From positions 186,001-250,000 of the forward strand of contig JADJPV010000002.1 of NCBI GenBank assembly GCA_016713085.1: a stretch of 64,000 bases of DNA, written 5' to 3'. The DNA comes from Chitinophagaceae bacterium. Lineage in GTDB: Bacteria > Bacteroidota > Bacteroidia > Chitinophagales > Chitinophagaceae. Position 1 is the stretch's first letter; each line of letters begins with the position of its first letter. Under the pieces are notes generated by a model. That model did not search any database. It had not been told where the DNA came from and worked only from the letters and a program-made list of their open reading frames with translations. This document shows positions 24,773 to 34,234 of the stretch, piece after piece. The position numbers and the translations under genes were made by a program.

Positions 24773-26998
24773 ATGAAATTACTTGCCAAATATCTGCTTC
24801 CTAATCTACTGATGATTTTTTTTGCAGTTCCCGGTGAAGCACAGTACACTCCTTCGCAACACCGCCTGCCAAAGGATAATGAAGTGGGTGTAAGTGCACC
24901 AGGAAGTTATGCAAAGGCAGGCACTACTTATATGCTTACAAAAAATATTACCAGCGCTAAAAGCGCCATTTTTCTTGGCAAGGATGTAACGCTTGATTTG
25001 AATGGATATACCATCAAATACGCAGATGGGAATTATCAGCACATCTTCAACTCGGGGTTTGAACAGGGACTGAAAGGATGGGATGTTTCAAAAGCGCCAG
25101 GCGCCAAAGTAGTGAACACAAAAGATGTGCATGTGTTTATTGGTAAAAAGATTTTGAGTTTGAAGGCAGGTGATCAAGTTACTTCATCATACGTGAACCT
25201 TTCGCTTTCCAACCGTTCTTATTTTGCGATGTGCGGTGTAACAGGAAGTGATTATAAAGACATGAAGGGTGATGATATAAATAATCAAATGAAAGTAAGC
25301 GTATATGTAGAAGATGAACATGGCAGAGACACAAGATGCCTTACAAAATATGGCGACACAACCTTAGTGAGTTGCCCGGTTGAAAAAAAATCTCCCCGTT
25401 TGGGAGGCGGATTTGTGTATGCACATCTTAATAATTTGCCTGCGGGAAAATACCGGGTGCGGATAAAAGCAGATACAGATTGTTTAGTGGATGAAATTGA
25501 TATTCGCCCGGCCATGGATGTGGGTATTGGCATTGTGGAAAACACTTATCCTATCGGACATTATGATCACTTGTACAACCATGTATATTCAGCTTTTTTT
25601 GATTATACAAAAGATGTTTCCACGGGAACTCCTCTTGAATCTATTGCGAGAGTTCAGGGTGAAAGTACCGTCATCATAAAGAACGGAGTAATTGAAAGCG
25701 GTGCAATGGGGATACTTTCATGGGGCATTCAATCAACCGCAAAAAATGTAAAAATTATTTTAGACAATGTGAAAATAAAAACCTCTGGTATTAACGCAAT
25801 AGCAGCAGATCTTCCGCAGGCAACTATTACGCAATGCACCTTTGATGTAGAAAACCCCTTTATTATAAACCGGCATTATTCTAACTTTTATGCCGTTGAT
25901 TTAAGAGGAGATGCTCCTTCAGAAGTTTCGTTTTCTGAATTCTATGGCGGACAGGGGTGCCTCGTGTTTAAGGGAAATAAATCCAGTATTCATCATAACC
26001 ATTTTGTAAACCGCCAAATGGTTACTAACCATTACAGCATCATGGCAATGGGAGACAGCTCAACAATTTTTGAAAACAGAATTGAACCCGAAACCGGTTC
26101 GGGTATTGAAATATATGTGCACCGCGGTATTGAAATATTCAATAATACTTTCAACATAAAAACCTCTCCGCCTACCTGCGAATATGGACATGAAGAATAC
26201 AGCACTGCCGCTATAAGAATGGCTGATTACCAGAGAAAGCCTGGTTCTGCTGATGCCTGTCTGGGAAATAAAGTTTATAATAACAGTATTTACATTACAG
26301 CAAATGATTATCCGGATCACAAAAGCTACATTCCCATGTGCTGGGCAATTTATTACAGTGCGATGGGTGGAGAAAATTATGTATTCGGGAATGATATTGT
26401 TGTTGAAAAGCCGATTCTTTCTTCAAAAGCAATAGCTGCGGCTTTTTATATATGTGGGGGGACAGAAGGATTTGGCGGGCAATTCTACAATAACCGAATT
26501 ACTGCCAATGTGCCTGCTGCATGGTTAGCCTCATTTTACGGAGGAACTGCTAACACTAAAATATACAACAATACCATTATCAAGTCTCCTTTAGCCAATG
26601 CGCAATTTAAACCTTTCAGGATGGGATGGCAAGGGTGTGAAGAATGCATTGCTAAAAATGTTGAGTTCAGATCAAATACTATTGAAGGCGCAAAATTTGA
26701 TGTGGAGACTACAGAACAAAATCACAGTTATACTGTTTACTGGACATTAACCATAAAAATTACCGATGAGAAAGGGAATCCTGCTAAAAATACAGAAGTG
26801 ACTTTTCGTGATAAAAATAATGCTATGATACTGCAAACCAAAACGGATGAATATGGCAAACTGCAAACAGAATTACCTGAATACGCAGTTAACGGAAAAG
26901 AAAAAAAATATTCATCACCATATACTGTTTCAGTGGGCGGTTGTGAAAAGAAAGTGGAGCTAGATAAAAACATAGACATTAGCTGCACAATAAAATAA
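24773..26998 (+). CDS. Secreted right-handed beta-helix protein with inserted jelly-roll (copy 1)
   Basis: 741 residues with a Sec leader ending at GEAQ. It starts as a beta-helix (KNITSAKSAIFLGKDVTLDLNG), is interrupted at about 85-245 by a carbohydrate-binding-like jelly-roll (FNSGFEQGLKGWDVSKAPGA to LPAGKYRVRIKADTDC), then returns to helix coils (VIIKNGVIESGAMGILSWG, NNTFNIKTSPPTCEYG, NSIYITAND). The last 90 residues look like an Ig-like or carboxypeptidase-regulatory domain (KITDEKGNPAKNTEVTF). Many such proteins are polysaccharide lyases or glycosidases, but I recognise no catalytic signature. A close paralogue lies at 50427. Confidence 0.8.
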   Translation: MKLLAKYLLPNLLMIFFAVPGEAQYTPSQHRLPKDNEVGVSAPGSYAKAGTTYMLTKNITSAKSAIFLGKDVTLDLNGYTIKYADGNYQHIFNSGFEQGLKGWDVSKAPGAKVVNTKDVHVFIGKKILSLKAGDQVTSSYVNLSLSNRSYFAMCGVTGSDYKDMKGDDINNQMKVSVYVEDEHGRDTRCLTKYGDTTLVSCPVEKKSPRLGGGFVYAHLNNLPAGKYRVRIKADTDCLVDEIDIRPAMDVGIGIVENTYPIGHYDHLYNHVYSAFFDYTKDVSTGTPLESIARVQGESTVIIKNGVIESGAMGILSWGIQSTAKNVKIILDNVKIKTSGINAIAADLPQATITQCTFDVENPFIINRHYSNFYAVDLRGDAPSEVSFSEFYGGQGCLVFKGNKSSIHHNHFVNRQMVTNHYSIMAMGDSSTIFENRIEPETGSGIEIYVHRGIEIFNNTFNIKTSPPTCEYGHEEYSTAAIRMADYQRKPGSADACLGNKVYNNSIYITANDYPDHKSYIPMCWAIYYSAMGGENYVFGNDIVVEKPILSSKAIAAAFYICGGTEGFGGQFYNNRITANVPAAWLASFYGGTANTKIYNNTIIKSPLANAQFKPFRMGWQGCEECIAKNVEFRSNTIEGAKFDVETTEQNHSYTVYWTLTIKITDEKGNPAKNTEVTFRDKNNAMILQTKTDEYGKLQTELPEYAVNGKEKKYSSPYTVSVGGCEKKVELDKNIDISCTIK

Positions 26999-27016
26999 GA
27001 TTTGAAAAGAGTAAGC

Positions 27017-27215
27017 ATGAAGCAGATAAAAATTTTATTACCGTTATTTATCACAGGTTGGATAAGCTGCTTTTGCATAGCGCAGCATACCTGGAAAAAA
27101 GACGAGTTGAATGGGATCCCACTGCAAAACGAATTGTGGAAACGGAGCTTGTACTGAACATTTTGCAAATAATAATAGAAAGGGAATAATAAATATACCG
27201 TACTGGTATAAAAAG
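27017..27215 (+). pseudogene. Scar: signal-peptide start joined to a duplicated Gfo gene tail
   Basis: An ATG at 27017 begins a leader (MKQIKILLPLFITGW) that runs out of frame into sequence homologous to the 3' end of the 23095 gene and stops at 27155-27157. In another frame 27085-27141 reads AYLEKRRVEWDPTAKRIV, against AYLEKRRVEWDPAAKRIV at that gene's end. The stop codon has become GAA, and homology continues into the intergenic bases (AATAAATATACC near 27187 against GATAAATATACC near 24729). This is a DNA-level duplication fused to the start of a lost secreted-protein gene. Confidence 0.8.
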
Positions 27216-27268
27216 TATGCTGATTGAAAAGATAATTCTTTACATCTATCCAATGAAATAAGTGAAGT

Positions 27269-28507
27269 ATGAAATTGACAGAACTTGCATTTTTAATTAC
27301 AGTCATCTCATTCTTTTCATGCAAAATACTGCAACATAAACCGGGAAGAGTCGATTTTCCTGAATTATCCGGGATTGAGCAAATAACAAATAATGAAAAG
27401 GAACATCTTTTTGCAAGTTATTACGGAATAAATTCGTTTAGCCAATCAGAACGTTTTGTTACTGTACTTGAGACCGATATTAAATTCAGGTTGCCGAGTG
27501 AAACTGAACCTGCAACATTAGGTCTGGTTGACTTAGTAACCAAAGAGTTTATTCCCCTCACTAAAACTCATGCCTGGAATTTTCAACAGGGATGTATGGC
27601 TCATTGGCTCGGAACATCACCGGATTCATTAATAATTTTCAATGATTTTAGAGACGGGAAATTTGTTTCAGTTATTATGAATGTATATACAAAAAAGGAA
27701 GTCAAAATAATTCCCTTCCCAATTAGCGCAGTATCTCCTGATGGGAATGAAGCTTTAAGTATTAATTTCTCAAGACTAAGGATAACTCGTCCTGATTATG
27801 GTTATGGTGGAAAAGGGCAGAATTCCCGTGAAAGTATTCCTTTTCCACCTGAGGATGGTCTATTCCTTATTAATCTTAAAACCGGAAATGCCAAATTATT
27901 GGTTTCTTATGAACAAATAGCGAATCTGGTTCCTCCCATCAATGAAGGACAAATCGAATGGTTTAATCATACTTTATTCAGCCGTAATGGATCCAGGATA
28001 TTCTGGCTATCCAGGCATAAAGATACTATAGGATGGGTTACTACCGCTTTTACAGTTAACAGGGATGGTTCCAGGTTACAAAGATGTTTCCCGGATGATT
28101 GGGGAGGTTCACATTACGACTGGTTGAATGATGATGAATTGATGATTACAGCAAAATGGGAAGGAAAACAATTTGCACATATATTATTCAATGTGGATGA
28201 CAAAAAATATAAAAGGCTTGGTAATGGCATTTTGGATTATGACGGACATGGTACCTTCTCCCCAAATCAGAAATGGATGGTAACAGACACTTATCCGGGA
28301 GAAGGGATGAGGGAACAAAAAATCTACCTGATGGACATGAAATCACAGGCCGTCATTTCAATTGGCAGATTTACTGAACCGGAAGAGTTCCGGGGTTACT
28401 GGAGATGCGATATTCATTGCCGTTGGAGCCCTGGCAGCGATATCATTGGTTTTAATTCAACTCATAATGGGAGCAGGCAGGTTTACATTATAAGATTAAA
28501 GAATTAG
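27269..28507 (+). CDS. Beta-propeller protein, oligogalacturonate lyase (PL22)-like
   Basis: 412 residues with a hydrophobic leader and SC lipobox-like site (ISFFSCK). Repeated blades include AHWLGTSPDSLIIFNDF, FTVNRDGSRLQRCFPDDWGG, HYDWLNDDELMITAKW and LDYDGHGTFSPNQKWMVTD, ending in CRWSPGSDIIGFNSTHNG. The DGH-GTFSPN and SHYDW segments resemble the seven-bladed PL22 enzymes that split unsaturated digalacturonate. With uxaA/uxaB nearby this fits galacturonate use. I cannot confirm the Mn-binding histidines, so activity is provisional. Confidence 0.6.
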   Translation: MKLTELAFLITVISFFSCKILQHKPGRVDFPELSGIEQITNNEKEHLFASYYGINSFSQSERFVTVLETDIKFRLPSETEPATLGLVDLVTKEFIPLTKTHAWNFQQGCMAHWLGTSPDSLIIFNDFRDGKFVSVIMNVYTKKEVKIIPFPISAVSPDGNEALSINFSRLRITRPDYGYGGKGQNSRESIPFPPEDGLFLINLKTGNAKLLVSYEQIANLVPPINEGQIEWFNHTLFSRNGSRIFWLSRHKDTIGWVTTAFTVNRDGSRLQRCFPDDWGGSHYDWLNDDELMITAKWEGKQFAHILFNVDDKKYKRLGNGILDYDGHGTFSPNQKWMVTDTYPGEGMREQKIYLMDMKSQAVISIGRFTEPEEFRGYWRCDIHCRWSPGSDIIGFNSTHNGSRQVYIIRLKN

Positions 28508-28583
28508 ATATTCAGCAATTATGTCAAAGGTTGAATCAAAAAACCCCTTCTACATTAAACTACAATAACCTTAAAAATGAATT

Positions 28584-29873
28584 ATGAAGTCTTGTAATAT
28601 TAATAATCTTATCACGAAAAAGCTGGTTTTCGTTAAAAATATTTTCACCATTGTTCTTTTCCTGTCTCTTTCCTCTGGCAACATCGTTTTTGCACAGGAT
28701 AAAAGCCTGGAACCGGGAAGTGTTTTCCGGGAATATTCATACAAAAAAACGGTTAGCCCGTTTAAAGGTGCATTCGATTATTATGATTCTGTACAGGTTG
28801 TTTTGAATATGGATGATTTAAAAGATGCAACAGGAGCTGAAGTTGCCATAAATTTTTGGGGCGGACATATTGGTACCAGCGACCAGACTTTTAAAATTAA
28901 CGGAAGTGAAAAATATAACTTCCCCCAACCGAATACTCCTGGTAGCCCTTACTGTTATTTTCGCAGCAGCAATGGGAACAGTCCTGTTCAGATTCCACTA
29001 ACAAAGTTGAAGAAGGGCGGGAATACATTTACATTTTTTTGTGGCAAACAAATTTGTTATGGTTTTAACTGGCCACACTATATTATTAATTCATTTACCG
29101 TTAGGGTTTATTATAATCCGGATTTAAAAAAATGTGTGAAGGGGTCAATAAAAAAAGCAAAGGAGAACGATACAGCCCACAACCTGGTTGGGGTAAAAAC
29201 AAATGTTGATAATCCAACAATGGTTGAATCGGTGGAATATATTGGATATTATGAAGATTACGATCTTGATGGTGACGGTAATCTTGCAGGATGGCAATAT
29301 ATTATTGACAATGGAGTATGGGATAGAATAATCAGCAGAAAATATGTACCGCCTTTCGCTGCCGAATGGAATAACAATTGGGTGCCTCAGCAAAATGGAA
29401 AAATAAAAATTGCTGCTAAAATAAATTCCAAAAACGGGCTGAGTTATCTTACGCAGCCCGTTGAATATAATCAGTTAAAACAGCACAACTCCATTGTAAA
29501 ATTGTATCGGGCAACGAACGTGCCGGAATATTTTGGAGTGAGGGTTGGTAAGAAAAAAGAATGCAAAATTGTTATTACCGACAGCCTTGCAAATGCTATT
29601 TCAGCTTACCTGGTTCTTTCTTCATGGTCTGCTGAGTCAGACGATGGTGCAGTGCATGTAGTTGGTATCAATGGAAAAGTGTTAGCTGAAAGTCCGGGCA
29701 AATTACATGAATGGGTGTTACTTAAAATTCCCGTGCCTGTTGAATATTTAAAATATGGAGAAAATACTTTCTTCATTTATTCAGAAACGAATGAGCATGT
29801 GTTTGAAGTGAATTACCCCGGCCCTTCGATGCTGATCCGGTTCAGCGACAAGGAGAATAGTAGTAAGCAATAG
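28584..29873 (+). CDS. Unrecognised secreted protein with repeated jelly-roll-like domains
   Basis: 429 residues. A long leader ends near VFAQ. Two segments look like galactose-binding-type sandwiches: about 45-180 (VQVVLNMDDLKDATGAEVAI, HIGTSDQTFKING) and 305-420 (CKIVITDSLANAISAYLVL, YGENTFFIYSETNE). Between them is an Ig-like stretch with YIGYYEDYDLDGDGN, a calcium-like acidic loop. No catalytic motif is evident. It is 76 bases after the PL22-like gene and probably belongs to the same transcript. Glycan binding is a guess. Confidence 0.6.
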   Translation: MKSCNINNLITKKLVFVKNIFTIVLFLSLSSGNIVFAQDKSLEPGSVFREYSYKKTVSPFKGAFDYYDSVQVVLNMDDLKDATGAEVAINFWGGHIGTSDQTFKINGSEKYNFPQPNTPGSPYCYFRSSNGNSPVQIPLTKLKKGGNTFTFFCGKQICYGFNWPHYIINSFTVRVYYNPDLKKCVKGSIKKAKENDTAHNLVGVKTNVDNPTMVESVEYIGYYEDYDLDGDGNLAGWQYIIDNGVWDRIISRKYVPPFAAEWNNNWVPQQNGKIKIAAKINSKNGLSYLTQPVEYNQLKQHNSIVKLYRATNVPEYFGVRVGKKKECKIVITDSLANAISAYLVLSSWSAESDDGAVHVVGINGKVLAESPGKLHEWVLLKIPVPVEYLKYGENTFFIYSETNEHVFEVNYPGPSMLIRFSDKENSSKQ

Positions 29874-29942
29874 AAATAGTGAGTCAGATAATAACTGAAC
29901 CTATTTAATTCCTCCGGTTATAAAATAATTATAAAATATAAA

Positions 29943-30902
29943 ATGTACAAGATGAATCCATCTTCATACAGTAATAGTTTATTCTGCAACGGATGCATTA
30001 GCCTTGCGGTTTTATTTTTTCTTTTAGTATCAGCAGTATGTTATTCACAAACGGGAACACAGCGCAGCGATGCTGATATGAAAGTGGAGGTAAGCGTAAT
30101 TGAAAATTATGCCATTTTAGAGAATAGTCTATTAAAAATAAAGTATTCCCAAAGGACTTTCAAAGACAGCGCAACCAACAATATTATTACTGAACTCCTA
30201 ATTAAAAGTGCAAATAATGAAAATCAGGCAGACTCGTCGGGTCAAGTTGATGGAGTATGGATGGGATATGGGATTGGAAGAGGGGTATTAAGTAATGGTT
30301 CTTTCATTAAATATGACGGGGATGATATGAAAATTCTCCATCTTGAATGGGGCAATGGACAAGTGATTCAGGAACTGACCATTTATCCTGATAATCCGGT
30401 AATAAAAATAGATTATATCAAGTATGGAGTTAATATTGTTGATATTGGATTACCTGGCGGTAGTAAAGGAATATATTCTTTTTACGGGGGAGTAGAATGG
30501 CAACAGTTAAGACAGTCCATAAAAGACACAGCGCTGATCAATAATTCAAACGAGCATCACAAGTTAACTGGTGTTTTATATCCGGCTTATCCAAATCCTA
30601 TTATTGATATACCCGATTGGAAAGGACTGGAACCTACTCCAATGAATTATAAGGGATACATAATCATGGGTCTGTATAATAGTAAAAATGGAAGAGGTTT
30701 CGGCAGGGTCATGCCAGTAAATTCGATAAACTATCTGAAATTATTATGGAACCGTGGATTTGAAGGATTCCCATATTGGATGGGAGATGGAAAGAAAAGA
30801 GGACTCAGACCGGCTTTTACCGGATATCTTTTTATTGTTACGGGTGAAGCTAATGAAATTGTCAATCTGGGCAAAAGTATAGCTGATGGTACGTTTTATT
30901 AA
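29943..30902 (+). CDS. Unrecognised secreted beta-rich protein
   Basis: 319 residues with a leader ending at VCYSQ; the second ATG (codon 4) would also serve. The body is beta-rich, with YAILENSLLKIKYSQR near the start, WGNGQVIQELTIYPDNPVIK in the middle and a conserved-looking GFEGFPYWMGDGKKRGLRP near the end. The layout recalls mutarotase-like sandwiches, but no known signature is present. It is the last plus-strand gene before the strand switch, and a gene relic follows at once. Confidence 0.55.
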   Translation: MYKMNPSSYSNSLFCNGCISLAVLFFLLVSAVCYSQTGTQRSDADMKVEVSVIENYAILENSLLKIKYSQRTFKDSATNNIITELLIKSANNENQADSSGQVDGVWMGYGIGRGVLSNGSFIKYDGDDMKILHLEWGNGQVIQELTIYPDNPVIKIDYIKYGVNIVDIGLPGGSKGIYSFYGGVEWQQLRQSIKDTALINNSNEHHKLTGVLYPAYPNPIIDIPDWKGLEPTPMNYKGYIIMGLYNSKNGRGFGRVMPVNSINYLKLLWNRGFEGFPYWMGDGKKRGLRPAFTGYLFIVTGEANEIVNLGKSIADGTFY

Positions 30903-30942
30903 AACTTTGGTTGGAAGGAAGCATTGAAAGTAACATGATGTG

Positions 30943-31164
30943 ACTCAACTTATAAAACTGCTTGTAAAAGAGACACACAAATTCGGGCCGCTAAGGATTG
31001 AACAAAAAGAACCGAGTATCCATTTATGCAATCGGTTTGGGTTTGCAGGAGTCTATACAAGAAAAAATCAAAAAATATATCAATCTGGAAGCGCAACTTA
31101 AAGGCAAACTTGCAAGTGAACGGACTATTAAGATTGAGCAAGCTCCACTCAATTTAATTTCCTA
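30943..31164 (+). pseudogene. Frameshifted gene relic (possibly DUF5655-like)
   Basis: From 30943 one frame reads LLVKETHKFGPLRIEQKEP then IHLCNRFGFAGVYTRKN before a stop; after a shift near 31075 another frame continues YINLEAQLKGKLASERTIKI and EQAPLNLIS to a stop at 31162. The pattern (RFGFAGV, acidic-basic alternation) recalls the C-terminal half of small DUF5655-like proteins. No start remains. It overlaps the end of the M20 gene by a few bases and marks the junction of opposing blocks. Confidence 0.5.
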
Positions 31165-32338
31165 ATTGTTTAAGCGTAATATAAGCCATCAGCCCTGTAC
31201 TCAATGCCAGCGCATCTTCATCAATATTGAATGTTGGTGTGTGCAGCGATGAAGTGATTCCTTTTTCTTTATTCCCGGTACCCAAAAAATAGAAGCAAGA
31301 GTCTGTAACTTGTGAATAATAAGCAAAGTCTTCTGCCCCCATCCATGTATCTACATTAAGAATATTATCTTTCCCAAGATATTGTTCTGCATAAGTTTCC
31401 ACCTGCGCAGTAAGTTTTTCTTCATTTACCAGGAACGGATATCCCCGGACAATTTTAAAATCGCACCTGCCGCCCATACTTTCAGCAATAGTCTCCGCCA
31501 TTTTTTTCATTCGTTTATGCGCTTCAGTCCTCCAGGTTTCATCCAGGGTTCGGAAAGTGCCTTCGATGTAAACTTCATCAGGAATTATATTTATGGCGCC
31601 ATTGGCTATTAATTTTCCAAATGATAAAACGGTGGGAAGTGTTGGGTTTGCCATGCGGCTTACAACCTGCTGCAAAGCAATGATAATATGAGAAGTGATT
31701 AAAACGGGGTCAATATTCTGATGCGGCATTGCGCCATGGCCGCCTCTTCCATATACAGTTACAAATATTTCATCCATAGATGCCATGAATTTTCCACTGT
31801 GAATACCAATTTTTCCGCAATCAATCGAAGGGATAACATGTTGACCGATGACTGCATGAGGTTTTGGGTTTTCCAGCACACCTTCTTTAATCATTAAACT
31901 GGCGCCTCCGGGAAGCTTTTCTTCTCCTGGTTGAAAAATGAGTTTAACTGTTCCGCCGAATTTACTTTTTATGGTTTGCAGAATTTTTGCAGTACCAAGC
32001 AAAGAAGATGTATGCGCATCATGACCACAGGCATGCATTACTCCTTTATTTTGCGAAGCATAAGCAACATCATTGGCTTCAGTAATGGGCAAGGCATCCA
32101 TGTCGGCACGTAAAGCAACAATTCCGTCAGATGATTTCCCGCCAGTAATAGTTGCTACCACTCCTGTATTGGCCATCGCATTCCATGAAATTCCTATTTC
32201 ATCCAGTTTAGTTTTTACATAATCGGATGTTTGATATTCGCAAAATGATAATTCAGGATGAGCATGCAAATGCCTCCTGTTTTCAATTACATTGCTGTAT
32301 ATTTCTTTTGCTAATTGTTTTATTTCATCTTTTAGCAT
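31154..32338 (-). CDS. M20 family amidohydrolase/carboxypeptidase (intact copy)
   Basis: 394 residues, full length for the hippurate hydrolase/N-acyl-amino-acid amidohydrolase group. Metal-site motifs are HACGHDAHTSSLLG and FQPGEEKLPGGA; the dimerisation domain follows (GRGGHGAMPHQNIDP), with MGAEDFAYYS and LHTPTFN at the C-terminus. No signal peptide, so it is cytoplasmic. It removes acyl groups from amino or similar compounds; the link to sugar catabolism is unclear. Its first half is repeated nearly unchanged at 35762-36325 (one mismatch in 88 bases, 31921-32008 against 35908-35995). Confidence 0.85.
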   Translation of the reverse strand: MLKDEIKQLAKEIYSNVIENRRHLHAHPELSFCEYQTSDYVKTKLDEIGISWNAMANTGVVATITGGKSSDGIVALRADMDALPITEANDVAYASQNKGVMHACGHDAHTSSLLGTAKILQTIKSKFGGTVKLIFQPGEEKLPGGASLMIKEGVLENPKPHAVIGQHVIPSIDCGKIGIHSGKFMASMDEIFVTVYGRGGHGAMPHQNIDPVLITSHIIIALQQVVSRMANPTLPTVLSFGKLIANGAINIIPDEVYIEGTFRTLDETWRTEAHKRMKKMAETIAESMGGRCDFKIVRGYPFLVNEEKLTAQVETYAEQYLGKDNILNVDTWMGAEDFAYYSQVTDSCFYFLGTGNKEKGITSSLHTPTFNIDEDALALSTGLMAYITLKQLGN

Positions 32339-32575
32339 ATTTCAATTTATATTTTATCACGTAGAAATTTTACACTATGGGTTCATATACATTTTTAGTT
32401 TCGTCGCTCCGTATTCTTGTACGATATAAAACTTTTTTGAAACTTATTGCCTCAATCTCTTATCACTCTGTTTCAGAGAGGAAAGGCACTTTGAAGTAAA
32501 TCCCCGTCTGACCGTGTCATCCGGGCGGGCAACTTATCAGCTTTCACATCTCATCTTATGAACATTACCCGGCTA

Positions 32576-34219
32576 CTAAAGCGATACTCCTCGTTTCCAT
32601 GGAATAAAATCATCCTGGTTTAATTGAACTGCCTTAGGTATTATTTCACCGCTGGCAGCTTTAATGCAATACTCCAATATATCTTCACCCATTTGCTCAA
32701 TAGTTTTATCTCCACTGATAATGGGCCCGGTGTCAATATCAATAATATCACCCATTCTTTTTGTTAATGCCGCATTGGTAGAAACCTTAATAGTAGGGCA
32801 AACAGGATTACCGGTAGGCGTTCCTAAACCGGTTGTAAATAAAATAAGCGTTGCCCCGGATGCCGCTTTACCCGTAGTTGCTTCTACATCATTGCCGGGT
32901 GTACATACCAGGCTTAATCCGGGCCTGGTAGCCGACTCTGTATAATCCAGCACATCTGCAACAGGCGATGTGCCACCTTTTCTTGCAGCTCCTGCAGATT
33001 TAATAGCATCTGTTATTAAACCATCCTTAATATTACCCGGAGAAGGGTTCATGTGAAATCCAGATCCTGCTCTATGCGCTATTTCATCATAGCTCTTCAT
33101 TAAGTGAATAAATTTTTTTGCAGTCCTTTCATCTACGGAGCGATCCACCAGTTCCTGTTCCACACCACAGAGTTCAGGAAATTCCGCCAACAATATTTTT
33201 CCGCCCAGCGCTACTACCAAATCAGCGCAATAACCAACAGCGGGGTTGGCTGAGATACCGCTAAAACCATCGCTGCCCCCGCATTTCACACCAATACATA
33301 ATTTATCTAATGCGGCAGGTTGCCTTTCTATCTTATTAATTTCGATTAGACCTAAAAATGTTTTTCTTATTGCTTCCAGTATCAGTTGTTCTTCACTTTG
33401 CGATTGCTGTTGTTCAAAAATATACAGCGGCTTATCAAATTTGGGATTGTGCAGTTTGAGGTCATTCAAAAAATCCTGTACCTGTAGGTTCTGGCAACCT
33501 AAACTCATTACGGTAACTCCTCCTACATTCGGGTGATTCGCATACGCTGCCAAGAGCTTGCTTAATATTTCTGCATCCTGTCTTGTTCCACCACAACCAC
33601 CCTGGTGATTAAGAAATTTAATTCCGTTAACATTCTTAAAAACACGGTTGGTTGCAACTGCTGACTCAGCTATCTCAAAATTAAACGATGAAATATCTTT
33701 CCCGCTTTTGTATAAATCCAGCAGGTGTTTTGTTTTTTGTTTGTATTTATCAGTAACTGCATAGCCTAACTCATTGTTTAATACCTCCCGGATGACATCC
33801 AGGTTCCTGTTTTCACAAAAAACAGTAGGAATAAAAAGCCAGTAATTAGCAGTACCCACCCTGCCATCACTCCGATGATAACCATCGAATGTTCTATTTT
33901 TAAACTTAGTTACATCCGGCACCTGCCATTTATAATTGGCTTCCCGGTAAGCGTAGGGTTCAGCGGCATGTTTTACATTTTCTGTTGTCATCAATCCACC
34001 CCTGGGGACAGCATGTTGTGTCTTACCTACCAACACGCCATACATTATAATACTGTCCCCTGTATTCATATCGTATTCGAAAAATTTATGCTTGGCAGCA
34101 ATATTATCCTGCAGTATAAATTCTTCTCCATTATACGTAACAGTTTCTCCTTTGGCAAGATTTTGCAATGCTACCAGTACATTATCACCTGGATGAACTT
34201 TTAAAATACTTCTTTTCAT
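32576..34219 (-). CDS. uxaA: Altronate dehydratase
   Basis: 547 residues. It has an N-terminal SAF domain (about 1-95: KVHPGDNVLVALQNLAKGE) and the UxaA/GarD catalytic part with GYHRSDGRVGTANYW, NHQGGCGGTRQDAE, GVTVMSLGCQN, GVKCGGSDGFSGISANP, LAEFPELCGVEQEL and TPTGNPVCPTIKVSTN. It dehydrates D-altronate to 2-keto-3-deoxygluconate in galacturonate catabolism. It lies 15 bases after uxaB in the same direction. UxaC and KDG kinase are not in the window. Confidence 0.93.
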   Translation of the reverse strand: MKRSILKVHPGDNVLVALQNLAKGETVTYNGEEFILQDNIAAKHKFFEYDMNTGDSIIMYGVLVGKTQHAVPRGGLMTTENVKHAAEPYAYREANYKWQVPDVTKFKNRTFDGYHRSDGRVGTANYWLFIPTVFCENRNLDVIREVLNNELGYAVTDKYKQKTKHLLDLYKSGKDISSFNFEIAESAVATNRVFKNVNGIKFLNHQGGCGGTRQDAEILSKLLAAYANHPNVGGVTVMSLGCQNLQVQDFLNDLKLHNPKFDKPLYIFEQQQSQSEEQLILEAIRKTFLGLIEINKIERQPAALDKLCIGVKCGGSDGFSGISANPAVGYCADLVVALGGKILLAEFPELCGVEQELVDRSVDERTAKKFIHLMKSYDEIAHRAGSGFHMNPSPGNIKDGLITDAIKSAGAARKGGTSPVADVLDYTESATRPGLSLVCTPGNDVEATTGKAASGATLILFTTGLGTPTGNPVCPTIKVSTNAALTKRMGDIIDIDTGPIISGDKTIEQMGEDILEYCIKAASGEIIPKAVQLNQDDFIPWKRGVSL

Positions 34220-34234
34220 ATAAGTTAAACTTCT

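Noticed and set aside
27017..27157. 46-residue exported peptide as a real gene
   Set aside because: After the leader it is simply an out-of-frame reading of a Gfo gene end, so it is treated as a scar.
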